64,000 nucleotides of DNA from assembly GCF_022234545.1 (NCBI RefSeq), contig NZ_JAIEUI010000001.1, positions 722,714 through 786,713 on the forward strand, read 5' to 3'. Source of the DNA: Paenibacillus piscarius. GTDB lineage: Bacteria > Bacillota > Bacilli > Paenibacillales > Paenibacillaceae. Under the pieces are notes generated by a model. It saw only the letters and a list, made by a program, of their open reading frames with translations, was not told the origin of the DNA and searched no databases. The position numbers and the translations under genes were made by a program. This document shows positions 1 through 11,279 of the stretch, piece by piece (positions within the stretch are counted from its first letter, which is position 1; the number at the start of each line of letters is the position of its first letter).

Positions 1-432
1 TGAGATCACGGCATCAGCCCTCTGGTATTTGGCAAAATAATTCCGCAGCGGGTGGAAGAACTTGCCGAGTATCCCGCTTTTGGCGAAATCTACGGCACTG
101 GGGTCCAGATCCTTGAGCTGGTGGTGCAGCTCCGTTAGACCCTTGGCGACCTGCCCGCCCTCATCCCCGGTCTTGGACAGATTGCCTACGGATACCTGCA
201 GCAACGCGTTCTTCTCCGAAGAGGACCGCATCGTGCCCATCCCGAAGCTGTCGATCGATTGCAGCACCGCCTTGCGCTTCTCCAGCGAGTCGAAATCCAG
301 GTCCAGAATACTGTTGACATTACTGATCGCCTGCTCCTTAAGCTGGGTGACTTCCTCCGGCTCCGGCTGGACCTGCTCCTCAATGACCGATTTCAGCTTC
401 TCCGGGCTGGGAATTTCCATGGAAAAAGACAT
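1..432 (-). CDS. TelA/KlaA-family toxic anion resistance protein (partial, N-terminal 144 residues)
   Basis: This is the start of a gene that runs off the left edge of the window. The visible N-terminus begins MSFSMEIPSPEKLKSVIEEQ and continues as a charged, helical sequence. It contains the stretch SFGMGTMRSSSEKNALLQV and ends near NYFAKYQRADAVIS, which is the layout of TelA/YaaN-type proteins (helical cytoplasmic proteins linked to tellurite and cell-envelope stress resistance). It starts 30 nt after the stop of the VWA gene, with the RBS GGAGGG just upstream, so it is the third gene of an operon with the VWA protein and the small membrane protein. Family assignment is from recognition of the fold pattern. 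The catalytic or binding role of TelA proteins is not established. Confidence 0.75.
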   Translation of the reverse strand, partial: MSFSMEIPSPEKLKSVIEEQVQPEPEEVTQLKEQAISNVNSILDLDFDSLEKRKAVLQSIDSFGMGTMRSSSEKNALLQVSVGNLSKTGDEGGQVAKGLTELHHQLKDLDPSAVDFAKSGILGKFFHPLRNYFAKYQRADAVIS

Positions 433-462
433 GTGAACCCTCCTTCAGCGTATAATTATCAT

Positions 463-2148
463 CTACATTTGCACGTTGAGCAGATTACCGATTTTGTAGA
501 CCACATCTTCGGTGTCGGCATTGATGTTGGCCGCTTCGTTAATGCTGGAGATGCTCTCCAGTGCCTTGATGTTGGCGTTATATCCAATGGTGTATACCGG
601 AATCTTGTAGGTCTCAATCAATCCGCGGATCTCATCCAGGGAATGGCCCTCGTTCGTCTCCCCGTCACTGAGGACGAAGATGACGGGCTTCAGCCCGGGG
701 TTCTGCGTCTGATACTCCTGGAGCATCTTCATCGCCACCACCATCCCGTCAAAAGTGGCCGTGCCCCCCGATGCCTGCAGGCTGTTAATCGCCCCTACGA
801 ACATGGACTGCTGGTTGGTGTCATAGGTGCCGATCGGCAGGTTGATGGTCACGTCACTGGAGTAGGAGACAAAGCCGATGCTGTTATCCTTGCCCAGGAA
901 CTTCTGGCCCTTCAGCAGCGACTCCTTGAGACGGTTCAGCGGTTCGCCCGCCATGCTTCCTGAGACGTCGGCCACGAAGACTGCGGCAATCGGCTTGCTG
1001 CCGTCTTTTTTCTCCTTCCACAGCTTCTGGGCGGAGCTGAGCAGAGCGCCATCAACGGGCTTCAGCTCCGAGACGTAATCATTCAGACCGTTGAAGCCTT
1101 TGTCTGCGGCGGTCTTCTGGTATTTCTCCTGCTGGACGAATTCGCCGAACTTCCTGATGATTTCCAGCTTCTCCGGCGGCAGATTGCCAAGGGCATAGAG
1201 CGGACTGTCATGTCTCACGCCGAAGGGGGTGAACACGTAGCCGCTGCTGAGATCCTTGGCATTGACAAAGGTCTGGTATTCCAGCACGAAGGCATCCAGC
1301 CTGCCGGACTTTGCCGCTTCCCGCATTTGCAGCGTGGTCGAAGCAATGAAAGGCACATTCGCCTGGAATTTCTCGAAGCCTTGAACAGCCTTCTCGCCCA
1401 GCAGATCGTTCTGATCGAAGGTATTAAGGGCGGTAACCAGGAAGTTAAGCCCGGTAGAGCTGGCAAAAGGATCGGTGTAGCCCATCGCCAGCTCGTTGGC
1501 TGCAATGGCATCGGTGATCGTCTTTACATTGATCGAGCCGTATTTGTCTACGAGCTGATCGTATTTCTGCTTATTCATCACTACACCGGCTACATTGCCG
1601 GTCAGGCGCTTAGAGACCAGTTCAGTCTGAACGCCGCCGGCCTTGACCATCTCGCCCCACAGCTCGTTGGAGGGAGTGAAGGCATCAGGCACGTATTTGC
1701 CGGACCGGATATAATCGGCGGCGGTGCCTGAGGCGATATTGCGGATTTTGACCGAGACCGGCTGGCCGTCCACCGTAATGCCCGCAGCATTGAAGTCTGC
1801 CGCTACATCATTCAGCCAGCCGTCATTGCCGGTTCCTGATTTCTCAGTAGACGAGAAGATTTCCGCGAAGCTGCTGGTGGTGCTCTCAACGGAGATAGGG
1901 AACTTGGAGATATCGGGCAGGGAATCCAGGGCGGACGCAGGATCAAGGTCGATCTGTCCTTTTACCGGCTCTGCGCTGGTCACGCTGATGTCCTTATAGA
2001 TCCGGTTCAGTCTCTTATCCGCGTCTTCGGCGGAGATTTCGGTTTTGGATTTGCCCAGATTCGAGGTTAAAGTAATGCCAAAATAGACAAGTGCGAACAC
2101 AGATACGGCGATAATTGTTAGTACGAACAGTGTTTTGCCTTTCCTCAT
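463..2148 (-). CDS. Membrane-anchored substrate-binding plus VWA domain protein
   Basis: This 561-residue protein has one N-terminal membrane segment (about residues 7-27) and an extracytoplasmic body. Residues about 90-340 resemble a periplasmic-type solute-binding domain (ABC SBP fold). Residues about 387-555 form a von Willebrand factor A domain with an intact metal-binding MIDAS: DVSGS at 394-398 and a later SDGETNEG loop. VWA domains of this kind bind a protein partner through a divalent metal. The gene sits between a small membrane protein gene (18 nt upstream) and a TelA-type gene (30 nt downstream). This grouping with TelA proteins suggests a cell-envelope or stress role. The ligand is unknown. 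Confidence 0.8.
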   Translation of the reverse strand: MRKGKTLFVLTIIAVSVFALVYFGITLTSNLGKSKTEISAEDADKRLNRIYKDISVTSAEPVKGQIDLDPASALDSLPDISKFPISVESTTSSFAEIFSSTEKSGTGNDGWLNDVAADFNAAGITVDGQPVSVKIRNIASGTAADYIRSGKYVPDAFTPSNELWGEMVKAGGVQTELVSKRLTGNVAGVVMNKQKYDQLVDKYGSINVKTITDAIAANELAMGYTDPFASSTGLNFLVTALNTFDQNDLLGEKAVQGFEKFQANVPFIASTTLQMREAAKSGRLDAFVLEYQTFVNAKDLSSGYVFTPFGVRHDSPLYALGNLPPEKLEIIRKFGEFVQQEKYQKTAADKGFNGLNDYVSELKPVDGALLSSAQKLWKEKKDGSKPIAAVFVADVSGSMAGEPLNRLKESLLKGQKFLGKDNSIGFVSYSSDVTINLPIGTYDTNQQSMFVGAINSLQASGGTATFDGMVVAMKMLQEYQTQNPGLKPVIFVLSDGETNEGHSLDEIRGLIETYKIPVYTIGYNANIKALESISSINEAANINADTEDVVYKIGNLLNVQM

Positions 2149-2166
2149 AGGTTCAGCTTCCTTTCG

Positions 2167-2889
2167 CTACTGGTAGAGTTTCGTCTGCCCGATCAGGGCA
2201 GACAATTCCTGCATACACGGCATATCTTCAACGTTTGTATAATCGGTGCTGCCCAGCTCTGTAATTTCCAGCAGCAGCTGATCAAGCTTCAGCAGAATTT
2301 CCTCATTCGCCCCGAGGCTGCCTTTGACATAAGACAGATATTCATGATATAGCGCCGTCTTCTTCTGAATTAAAGAGCTGGAGAACCGGCTGGCCGCAGA
2401 GTTGTCACTGAATCTGGCGAATTCGGCGGCATCGAACACACTGAGCTTGTTCAGAATCCCCCGGATGTTCAGATAGAAGAGCTTCTCCACTTCATCTATA
2501 ACAGAGTGGAACTTGCGGTAGCTGAGCTCAGCCGGATCAAACCGTCTGCCCAGCACCTGGAGCAGCGCCGCCTTCTTCCTGCCGATCCGCTCCATCTGAT
2601 CCAGGGCAAGGGACATATCGTCCTTCAGCACCTTCACATTGCGGTGGCGGCTCAGGCCGGCGGCATAATCCTCCCGCGTCTCATAGTGCACAGCGGCCGG
2701 CCTGACAGCCGGAGGTCTGAAGAGCAAGGTGTAACTCCCGTATAGTACGACTAACAAACTGATGATTAGCAGGGTTGCTGCCGAGGCCGTTTCCAGCGGG
2801 CTTCCGCCGATTTCGACACCGAGCAGGCCGGGAGACAATATGGCAACATTTACGATCACAACCCCGGCAACGAGGCCGAGGAGCTTCAA
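2167..2889 (-). CDS. Small membrane protein, possibly XpaC-like, first gene of the TelA operon
   Basis: About 240 residues. Two hydrophobic segments (about residues 2-22 and 36-58) are followed by a charged helical cytoplasmic domain (ALDQMERIGRKKAALLQVLG and onward). B. subtilis pairs xpaC with the TelA homologue yaaN, and the size and topology here would fit that family, but the sequence similarity was not certain by eye. The TTG at 2889 has no close RBS. In-frame CTG at 2907 lies 8 nt after a strong GAGGAGG, so translation may begin there and add six residues (LNRSGP). The gene leads the three-gene minus-strand operon and starts about 240 nt from the BlaI-like operators. Confidence 0.6.
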   Translation of the reverse strand: MKLLGLVAGVVIVNVAILSPGLLGVEIGGSPLETASAATLLIISLLVVLYGSYTLLFRPPAVRPAAVHYETREDYAAGLSRHRNVKVLKDDMSLALDQMERIGRKKAALLQVLGRRFDPAELSYRKFHSVIDEVEKLFYLNIRGILNKLSVFDAAEFARFSDNSAASRFSSSLIQKKTALYHEYLSYVKGSLGANEEILLKLDQLLLEITELGSTDYTNVEDMPCMQELSALIGQTKLYQ

Positions 2890-3128
2890 GGGTCCGGATC
2901 TGTTCAGGATCTACACCTCCTCATCTAAGTATATTGGGGCAATGCATATGTTCATTCATACAGAGCTGGGGGACTGGAGGAGTCTCCTAAATATTACCCA
3001 TATCACATAGCAATGATTGGATGAAAGGCTGTTATAGACTGGTACGTTTTGAAGCTTGGGGATGTTTCAATTTTTGATTAATATTTTATCATAACTTGGC
3101 ACAGGCGGTTCTGATATTTCAGCGAAAG

Positions 3129-3177
3129 GTTTACAAACCGGTCTACAGGTTGTAAACTTAGTCTATGAGTTGTAGAC
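3129..3177. promoter_or_regulatory. Twin BlaI-type operators
   Basis: Two 17-bp dyads carry the TACA/TGTA half-sites typical of BlaI/MecI repressors. One is GTCTACAG-g-TTGTAAAC (3141-3157) and the other GTCTATGA-g-TTGTAGAC (3161-3177). Their centres are exactly 20 bp apart, two helical turns. An extra half-site GTTTACAA at 3129-3136 makes a perfect 8-bp inverted repeat with TTGTAAAC at 3150-3157. The sites lie 17 bp before blaI, between blaI and the divergent TelA operon, so autorepression is expected and control of both directions is possible. Confidence 0.75.
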
Positions 3178-3193
3178 CGAAAGGCGGGACAAT

Positions 3194-3556
3194 ATGGGCA
3201 AGAATACGTTAACAGAAACGGAGACCCGGTTCGCCGAGCTGATCTGGAGCCGTGAGCCTATTCCTTCAGGGGACCTTGTGAAGCTGTGCGAGAGTGAGCT
3301 GGGCTGGAAGAAGTCGACGACCTACACCATGCTGAAGCGTCTGGAAGGAAAGGGAATCTTCGAGAACCGCAGCGGCTTGGTCACGGCTGTTATGAAGAAG
3401 GAGGACTTCTATGCCGAGCAGAGCAAGCAGTTCGTAGATGAGACCTTCGCCGGCTCCCTCCCCAGATTCCTGGCTGCGTTCACACGGAGCCGGAAGCTCA
3501 GCGACAATGAAATCGATGAATTTCTCAAGATCATCAAGGAGCATAAGGAGGAATAG
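3194..3556 (+). CDS. blaI: BlaI/MecI-family transcriptional repressor
   Basis: This is a 120-residue protein of typical BlaI length. The N-terminal winged helix (about residues 1-70) contains LTETETRFAELIWSREPIPS and TYTMLKRLEGKGIFENR, and the C-terminal helices are dimerisation-like. BlaI repressors bind TACA/TGTA dyads and are cleaved by a partner BlaR1 protease upon signal. Two matching dyads lie immediately upstream. The stop is 2 nt before the start of the BlaR1-like gene, whose RBS (AAGGAGG) lies in the last blaI codons, so the pair is translationally linked. No beta-lactamase gene is adjacent, so its target may be the pair itself and perhaps the divergent TelA operon. Confidence 0.88.
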   Translation: MGKNTLTETETRFAELIWSREPIPSGDLVKLCESELGWKKSTTYTMLKRLEGKGIFENRSGLVTAVMKKEDFYAEQSKQFVDETFAGSLPRFLAAFTRSRKLSDNEIDEFLKIIKEHKEE

Positions 3557-3558
3557 CC

Positions 3559-4953
3559 GTGGACCTGTTATTTGCCGACCTGCTTCAGATGAGCATTACG
3601 GGCAGCTTGTGCATCCTGGTTGTGATCTCGGCCAGGCTGCTGCTCCGCAAGGCTCCGACCATCTATTCTTATGCCCTGTGGTCTATCGTCCTGTTCCGGC
3701 TAATCTGCCCGTTCACGTTCGAGAGCCCGCTCAGCTTCATTCCGGCAGATGCGCTGCGGCTTCCGCTTACGGCTTCTCAAGCAGCAATACCGGAATTTCC
3801 CGGAACCTTCCAGGCTCCCCTGGTGCAAGCACTGGAACCGGCCGTACAGACTCCGGCGGCTTCTGGAGAGGCTGCCGGAAGTCCTGATTCCAGTTCCCTG
3901 TGGGTTAAGGTTATCCAGTATGTCTGGCTGGCCGGGATGGGGGTTATGATTATGCATAGTGTATTCGCCATAATCCGGCTAAAGCGCGACCTGAAGGATG
4001 CTGTGCATATTTCCGGCAATCTGTATGAGACCGGACGGATCTCGACCCCGTTTGTAATGGGGGTGCTGAAGCCGCGGATTTATCTCCCTGCCGGTCTGCA
4101 GGAGCAGGAGAAGGTGTATATTATCAAGCATGAGCAGGTGCATATCCGCAGGCTGGACCCTCTGATCAAGCTGATTGCTTTTGCTGTACTCTGTGTTCAT
4201 TGGTTGAATCCGCTGGTCTGGCTGGCCTACTACCTGATGTGCGAGGACATGGAGAAGTCCTGCGATGAGAGCGTCATCCGGCAGCTCGGCAGCGGCATCA
4301 AGCAGGATTATTCGCTGTCGCTGCTCGCACTGTCTTCTGGAAGACGGTTTAGCTACCGTACTCCGCTTGCTTTTGGGGAGCATGGCACGAAAGGGCGCAT
4401 CCGCAATATTCTGCATTACCGCAAGCCGGGAGTGTGGACGATTCTGCTCTGCATTACAGCAGTCGCAGCGCTCGCTGCAGGCTTGCTTGGCAATCCCAAG
4501 CGGCAGGCAGACCAGGCGGAACGGGAGTACGCCCGGCAATTCATTGAGTCTGCAACCGGTGAAGCAGCTACCGAAGATTTCAATGCTGCCCCGGAGAGCC
4601 GTTTAACGGGCTATGTGACAGGCCTTGCCATAGAGACCGAGACTCTAAGCTTCGATCAGGTGGAGTGGTTGACGATGGAGGATTCAGACCGTTTTGCCGC
4701 CCTGAATATTAGCGAGGAGGATTTGCCTGGCGGGTTCTATATTCTCAATAAATATGAAATTAACGATCCGTACAAGGTCACTGCGGAAACGGAGTATAAG
4801 CTTATAGACCGGGAACAGCCGGGCAGCTTGAAAAGCGTCAGCAAACAGGAGTTCATAGCCTACTTCAAGCCGCTAGCCGGTAACGCACCCCCATGTACAA
4901 TTACAGTACGCAATGGTACGGTGACCAGCATCACAGAGGTATATGTGCCGTAA
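3559..4953 (+). CDS. BlaR1-like M56 membrane metallopeptidase
   Basis: The 464-residue protein has N-terminal membrane segments (about residues 10-30, 38-60 and 115-140) and a cytoplasmic zinc-protease loop with HEQVH at 191-195 (the M56 HExxH motif). Further hydrophobic segments lie near 202-228 and near 293-312. GTG is the start, placed by AAGGAGG 8 nt upstream. M56 partners of BlaI cleave the repressor after an extracellular signal. The C-terminal extracellular part (about 312-464) is short and I see no penicillin-binding SxxK/KTG serine sensor motifs, so the signal is probably not a beta-lactam acylation event. It overlaps functionally with blaI as a sensor-repressor pair. Confidence 0.82.
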   Translation: MDLLFADLLQMSITGSLCILVVISARLLLRKAPTIYSYALWSIVLFRLICPFTFESPLSFIPADALRLPLTASQAAIPEFPGTFQAPLVQALEPAVQTPAASGEAAGSPDSSSLWVKVIQYVWLAGMGVMIMHSVFAIIRLKRDLKDAVHISGNLYETGRISTPFVMGVLKPRIYLPAGLQEQEKVYIIKHEQVHIRRLDPLIKLIAFAVLCVHWLNPLVWLAYYLMCEDMEKSCDESVIRQLGSGIKQDYSLSLLALSSGRRFSYRTPLAFGEHGTKGRIRNILHYRKPGVWTILLCITAVAALAAGLLGNPKRQADQAEREYARQFIESATGEAATEDFNAAPESRLTGYVTGLAIETETLSFDQVEWLTMEDSDRFAALNISEEDLPGGFYILNKYEINDPYKVTAETEYKLIDREQPGSLKSVSKQEFIAYFKPLAGNAPPCTITVRNGTVTSITEVYVP

Positions 4954-4978
4954 ATATCAAATTTTAAAGAGTTAAGGG

Positions 4979-5007
4979 TTGACGCCAGCTCACTTCGCGT
5001 GTAACAT
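4979..5007 (+). promoter_or_regulatory. Promoter of the riboswitch-exporter transcript
   Basis: TTGACG (4979-4984) and TAACAT (5002-5007) are separated by 17 bp. They lie 44 nt before the riboswitch aptamer and would produce a leader of about 225 nt before the exporter start codon. Confidence 0.55.
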
Positions 5008-5050
5008 ATGAACAGTCGTCAACAGGCAATGATCCATAATTCCATACAGT

Positions 5051-5130
5051 TCTCGTATAACCCCGCAGCCATTGTCAGATGGCACAGGGCGGGGGTTTCT
5101 ACAGGAAGCCTACTCTTCCTAACTACGATG
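5051..5130 (+). promoter_or_regulatory. Purine riboswitch aptamer (guanine-type specificity base, variant loops)
   Basis: The three joining segments of the purine aptamer are recognisable. P1 is TCGTA (5053-5057) with TACGA (5124-5128). J1/2 is TATAAC. P2 is CCCCGC (5061-5066) with GCGGGG. J2/3 is the invariant GTTTCTAC (5095-5102). P3 is GGAAG (5104-5108) with CTTCC (5115-5119). J3/1 is TAAC followed by P1. The base at the specificity position before P1 is C (5123), as in guanine/hypoxanthine aptamers rather than U as in adenine aptamers. P2 is longer than usual and L3 is short, so the standard loop-loop contact is not obvious. Confidence 0.75.
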
Positions 5131-5177
5131 ATAAGGACCAGATTTCAGCGGTCCCTGTCCCGGAGTTAGGAATTTTT
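5116..5177 (+). terminator. Riboswitch-controlled terminator overlapping the aptamer
   Basis: TTCCTAACT (5116-5124) pairs perfectly with AGTTAGGAA (5164-5172), with an inner GGACC/GGTCC stem (5135-5139, 5150-5154) and five T residues after it. The 5' arm is made of the 3' half of P3 plus J3/1 of the aptamer. Aptamer folding and terminator folding are therefore mutually exclusive, which predicts that ligand binding prevents termination (ON switch, as in adenine-responsive pbuE). Confidence 0.7.
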
Positions 5178-5239
5178 GCGTATAACGGTCCTTGACGCAT
5201 CATTCATTCAGATCAGAAGATTCAGGAGGCATCATCCAC

Positions 5240-6205
5240 ATGAAAGATATGAAATACTTGCTCTCCGTCCTTATAGGCGCGATGAGCTACGGCATTCTGT
5301 CCACCATTGTTGTATTGGCCTACGGGCAAGGCTACAAGCTGGGAGAAGTCGTTGGTACCCAATTACTTACCGGGTGTATTCTCGCCTGGCTGCTGGCGCT
5401 GTACACCAAGCTCAGAGCAACCCGCAAGCAGCGCAGCGCTGTGAGTTCAGGCGTGTCAGCCAAGCCTGCTCCAGCCCGGCTGACCTGGAAGCACCGGCTG
5501 CTGTTGATGCTTGCAGGCGCACCGACCGTAGTTACCGGTCTGCTGTACTACCAGTCGCTGCGTTATATCCCGGCTTCGCTGGCCATTATTCTGCTGTTCC
5601 AATTTACTTGGATCAGCGTGCTGATTCAGGCCGTGAGCAAGCGTCAGCGTCCCGACCGGATCACTGTGCTGACGCTGATCCTGCTGTTCGGCGGCACCCT
5701 GCTGGCAGCCGGAATCCTGAACCAGGGCGCGGCAGAGTTCAATCTGCTGGGGCTGATGCTCGGCCTGCTGTCGGCTGTCAGCTATTCCATGTTCATTATC
5801 TTCAGCGGCAAGGCCGTCCCGTCCGCGCATCCGGCCTACCGGAGCGCCTGGATGGTGACCGGCGGAATGCTGCTGCTGTTCATAATGTTCCCGCCGTATT
5901 TCCTGTTTAACGGTCTGCTGTGGAGCCAGCTGCTGCTGTTCGGCTTCCTGCTCGGCTTGTTCGGCGCCTTCATTCCGCCGGTCCTGTTCGCCATCGGAGT
6001 GCCGCATATCGGCGGCGGCATGGCGGGGATTCTCGGCGCGGCCGAGCTGCCGGTCGCTGTGCTGCTGTCCTCGTTCGTGCTGCATGAGCAGGTGAGCCTG
6101 CTCCAGTGGACGGGTGTCGTTCTGGTGCTGCTGGGCGTGGTCCTGCCGGAGCTGTATAAGCTGCGGTGGGGGAATGCCCGGAGTGTGCGTTCATCCTCCG
6201 TCTGA
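5240..6205 (+). CDS. EamA/DMT-family transporter, probable purine-compound exporter
   Basis: This 321-residue integral membrane protein has about ten hydrophobic segments and the two EamA repeats of the drug/metabolite transporter superfamily. ATG 5240 is preferred because AGGAGG ends 10 nt upstream, which excludes in-frame codons back to 5192. DMT carriers usually export small metabolites. The gene stands alone behind a purine riboswitch whose folding predicts expression when a guanine-like ligand is present. That is what an efflux pump relieving purine excess would need, in parallel to the unrelated MFS pump PbuE. The substrate is inferred from the riboswitch, not from the protein. Confidence 0.8.
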   Translation: MKDMKYLLSVLIGAMSYGILSTIVVLAYGQGYKLGEVVGTQLLTGCILAWLLALYTKLRATRKQRSAVSSGVSAKPAPARLTWKHRLLLMLAGAPTVVTGLLYYQSLRYIPASLAIILLFQFTWISVLIQAVSKRQRPDRITVLTLILLFGGTLLAAGILNQGAAEFNLLGLMLGLLSAVSYSMFIIFSGKAVPSAHPAYRSAWMVTGGMLLLFIMFPPYFLFNGLLWSQLLLFGFLLGLFGAFIPPVLFAIGVPHIGGGMAGILGAAELPVAVLLSSFVLHEQVSLLQWTGVVLVLLGVVLPELYKLRWGNARSVRSSSV

Positions 6206-6219
6206 GTTCAGGCGGCGGG

Positions 6220-6265
6220 AAGAGGAGTGTTCCCTGTAAATGAGGGGAGCCCTCCTCTTTTTTTT
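6220..6265 (+). terminator. Intrinsic terminator after the exporter gene
   Basis: AAGAGGAG (6220-6227) pairs with CTCCTCTT (6252-6259), with an inner CCCT/AGGG pairing, and the stem is followed by a T tract to 6265. Confidence 0.85.
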
Positions 6266-6281
6266 GCCTGCTCAACATATT

Positions 6282-6295
6282 TGAAAGCGCAAACA
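6282..6295 (+). promoter_or_regulatory. Catabolite-response element (cre) of the beta-glucoside cassette
   Basis: TGAAAGCGCAAACA matches the CcpA consensus TGWAARCGYTWNCW at 13 of 14 positions. It lies 8 bp upstream of the predicted -35 box, in a position to repress licT-bglP-bglH in glucose. Confidence 0.65.
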
Positions 6296-6303
6296 TTTTC
6301 TTA

Positions 6304-6332
6304 TTGCCAAAACGTTAATTGAGTGCTATTCT
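6304..6332 (+). promoter_or_regulatory. Promoter of licT operon
   Basis: TTGCCA (6304-6309) and TATTCT (6327-6332) are separated by 17 bp. Transcription would start close to 6339, just before the RAT sequence, so the RNA switch is at the very 5' end. Confidence 0.6.
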
Positions 6333-6339
6333 GAATTTG

Positions 6340-6405
6340 GGATTGTTACTGCAAAGGCAAAACCCAAAACATGGTCACGTGTTTTGGGTTTTGCCTTTTC
6401 TTTTT
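6340..6405 (+). promoter_or_regulatory. LicT-type RAT antiterminator site and overlapping terminator 1
   Basis: GGATTGTTACTGC (6340-6352) followed by GGCAAAACC is almost the exact RAT motif of B. subtilis bglP/licS leaders. It overlaps a 16-bp perfect stem (6356-6371 with 6380-6395) followed by TTTTCTTTTT. Antiterminator protein bound to RAT would block the terminator, so licT autoregulates. Confidence 0.88.
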
Positions 6406-6431
6406 AATTCGGGGTGAAGGAGGGCAGAGGA

Positions 6432-7268
6432 TTGATTATCGAGAAGATTTTCAATAACAATGCCATAATTGCCAAGGATTCCGGCAGCGATGAACTGGTG
6501 GTGATGGGGCGCGGCATCGGGTTCAAGAAGAGCCCGGGTGACCCGGTGGATGTGTCCCTGATTGAGAAGACATTTGTACTTAAGCATAATGAGGCGTCGG
6601 AGCGGTTCAAGGCCCTCATGGCAGATGCGCCGGCCGAATATGTGGCCTTAAGCTACGACATCATCGAGTATGCCAAGCAAACTCTGAAGGCACGCCTAAG
6701 CGATTATATCTATGTGACGCTGACCGATCATCTAACCCATGCGCTGAGGCTGCATGATCAGGGAGTCCGTAATGAGAATCCGCTGCTCTGGGAGATCCAG
6801 CGCTGCTATCCCAAGGAGTATGCAGTCGCGAAGCATGCCATGGGAATGATTGAGCAATACACCCGTATCCGCCTGCCGGAGGATGAAGCCGGGAATATTG
6901 CCCTGCATCTGATCAACGCGCAGATGAACAGCTCCGGGAACAAGATTGCCGACCTGACCAGGCAGACCCAGCAGATTGATGACATTCTCAATATTGTTAA
7001 GTATTCGTATAACAACGAAATTGATGAGAGAACAGTCAGCTATGAACGCTTCATTACCCATCTGCGGTATTTCTTTCAGCGCTCGCGCAATCAAGAGCCG
7101 GTGGAGCAGGTGGACGATTTTCTGCTGAAGCAGGTGAAGGTCAAATACAGGAAGGCGTATAGCTGTGTGCTCAAGATTGAGAAGTATCTGGGGGTGAAGC
7201 TCCGGGATGAGGAGATGCTGTATCTGACGATTCACATCCAGCGGGTGACACAGCGGCAAACTGAATAG
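6432..7268 (+). CDS. licT: LicT/BglG-family PRD transcription antiterminator
   Basis: About 278 residues, matching the family length of about 277. The N-terminal RNA-binding CAT domain reads IIEKIFNNNAIIAKDSGSDE and then LVVMGRGIGFKK, followed by two PRD domains whose conserved histidines are phosphorylated by the PTS (for example DHLTHALRLHD near residue 99 and AKHAMGMIEQY). TTG 6432 is chosen over GTG 6414 because AAGGAGGG at 6417-6424 is correctly spaced only for the former, and the family begins at this residue. RAT sites lie before this gene and before bglP, so the protein controls both itself and the downstream PTS genes. Confidence 0.92.
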   Translation: MIIEKIFNNNAIIAKDSGSDELVVMGRGIGFKKSPGDPVDVSLIEKTFVLKHNEASERFKALMADAPAEYVALSYDIIEYAKQTLKARLSDYIYVTLTDHLTHALRLHDQGVRNENPLLWEIQRCYPKEYAVAKHAMGMIEQYTRIRLPEDEAGNIALHLINAQMNSSGNKIADLTRQTQQIDDILNIVKYSYNNEIDERTVSYERFITHLRYFFQRSRNQEPVEQVDDFLLKQVKVKYRKAYSCVLKIEKYLGVKLRDEEMLYLTIHIQRVTQRQTE

Positions 7269-7278
7269 ATTTCCATTT

Positions 7279-7348
7279 GGATTGTTACTGGTCATGCAGG
7301 CGAAACCAAATCAGGCAGAAGGCTGCCGGTTTTGGTTTCGTCTTTTTA
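7279..7348 (+). promoter_or_regulatory. RAT antiterminator site and terminator 2, before bglP
   Basis: GGATTGTTACTGG (7279-7291) with downstream GGCGAAACC repeats the LicT recognition element. It overlaps a stem CGAAACCAAA (7301-7310) with TTTGGTTTCG (7331-7340), which carries an internal GGCAG/CTGCC hairpin and is followed by TCTTTTTA. Readthrough into bglP therefore also needs LicT. Confidence 0.87.
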
Positions 7349-7368
7349 TGTTCATTCATTAAGAATAG

Positions 7369-9279
<1,911 letters not shown>

Positions 9280-9304
9280 TCCGTTCATGCTTAACCAATC
9301 ATAA

Positions 9305-10774
<1,470 letters not shown>

Positions 10775-10873
10775 TCTTTATAGTGCCGAATCCATTTTTG
10801 ATGATGAAGGCTGTTTCAGTTCGGAATCCCTGGCGGTAAAAGGATAATAAAAAACCGTTAAAGGGGAATTCCT

Positions 10874-11197
10874 ATGATCATCAAAGGGATCGAGAATATG
10901 GATGGCGGCAATATCATGAGCCAGATTCAGCAGGGCGGCAAATTTGTGGTGTACACCTATTGCTTCTCTATCATTCTGGTAACCTTCAGACGCAGCTCCA
11001 ACATCTACTTCATCCGGGCCGATGAGGGCTCCGTTAAGAAAGGACTGAAGTACACCCTGTTTACGCTGCTGCTGGGCTGGTGGGGAATTCCTTGGGGGCC
11101 GATCTATTCCATTGGTGCACTTATCACTAACTTCAGAGGGGGCAAAGACATTACGAATGAAGTATTAGCCTCCCTGGCGGGCCAACAGGCGCAATAA
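10874..11197 (+). CDS. Small conserved membrane protein of unknown function
   Basis: 107 residues. The N-terminal part (MIIKGIENMDGGNIMSQIQQ) is soluble, and two hydrophobic segments follow: about residues 28-42 (VVYTYCFSIILVTF) and 60-82 (YTLFTLLLGWWGIPWGPIYS). A short tail closes the protein. The GWWGIPWGPIYSIGAL motif recurs in small Firmicute membrane proteins without known function. AAGGGG lies 7 nt before the ATG. It stands alone, downstream of bglH by 99 nt. Confidence 0.65.
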   Translation: MIIKGIENMDGGNIMSQIQQGGKFVVYTYCFSIILVTFRRSSNIYFIRADEGSVKKGLKYTLFTLLLGWWGIPWGPIYSIGALITNFRGGKDITNEVLASLAGQQAQ

Positions 11198-11279
11198 CCA
11201 CTTAATTATCTATAGCACCTTATAATATGTTATAATGAATATCTTATTGCATATTAACAAGAATTGAGGTCGCCATAGG

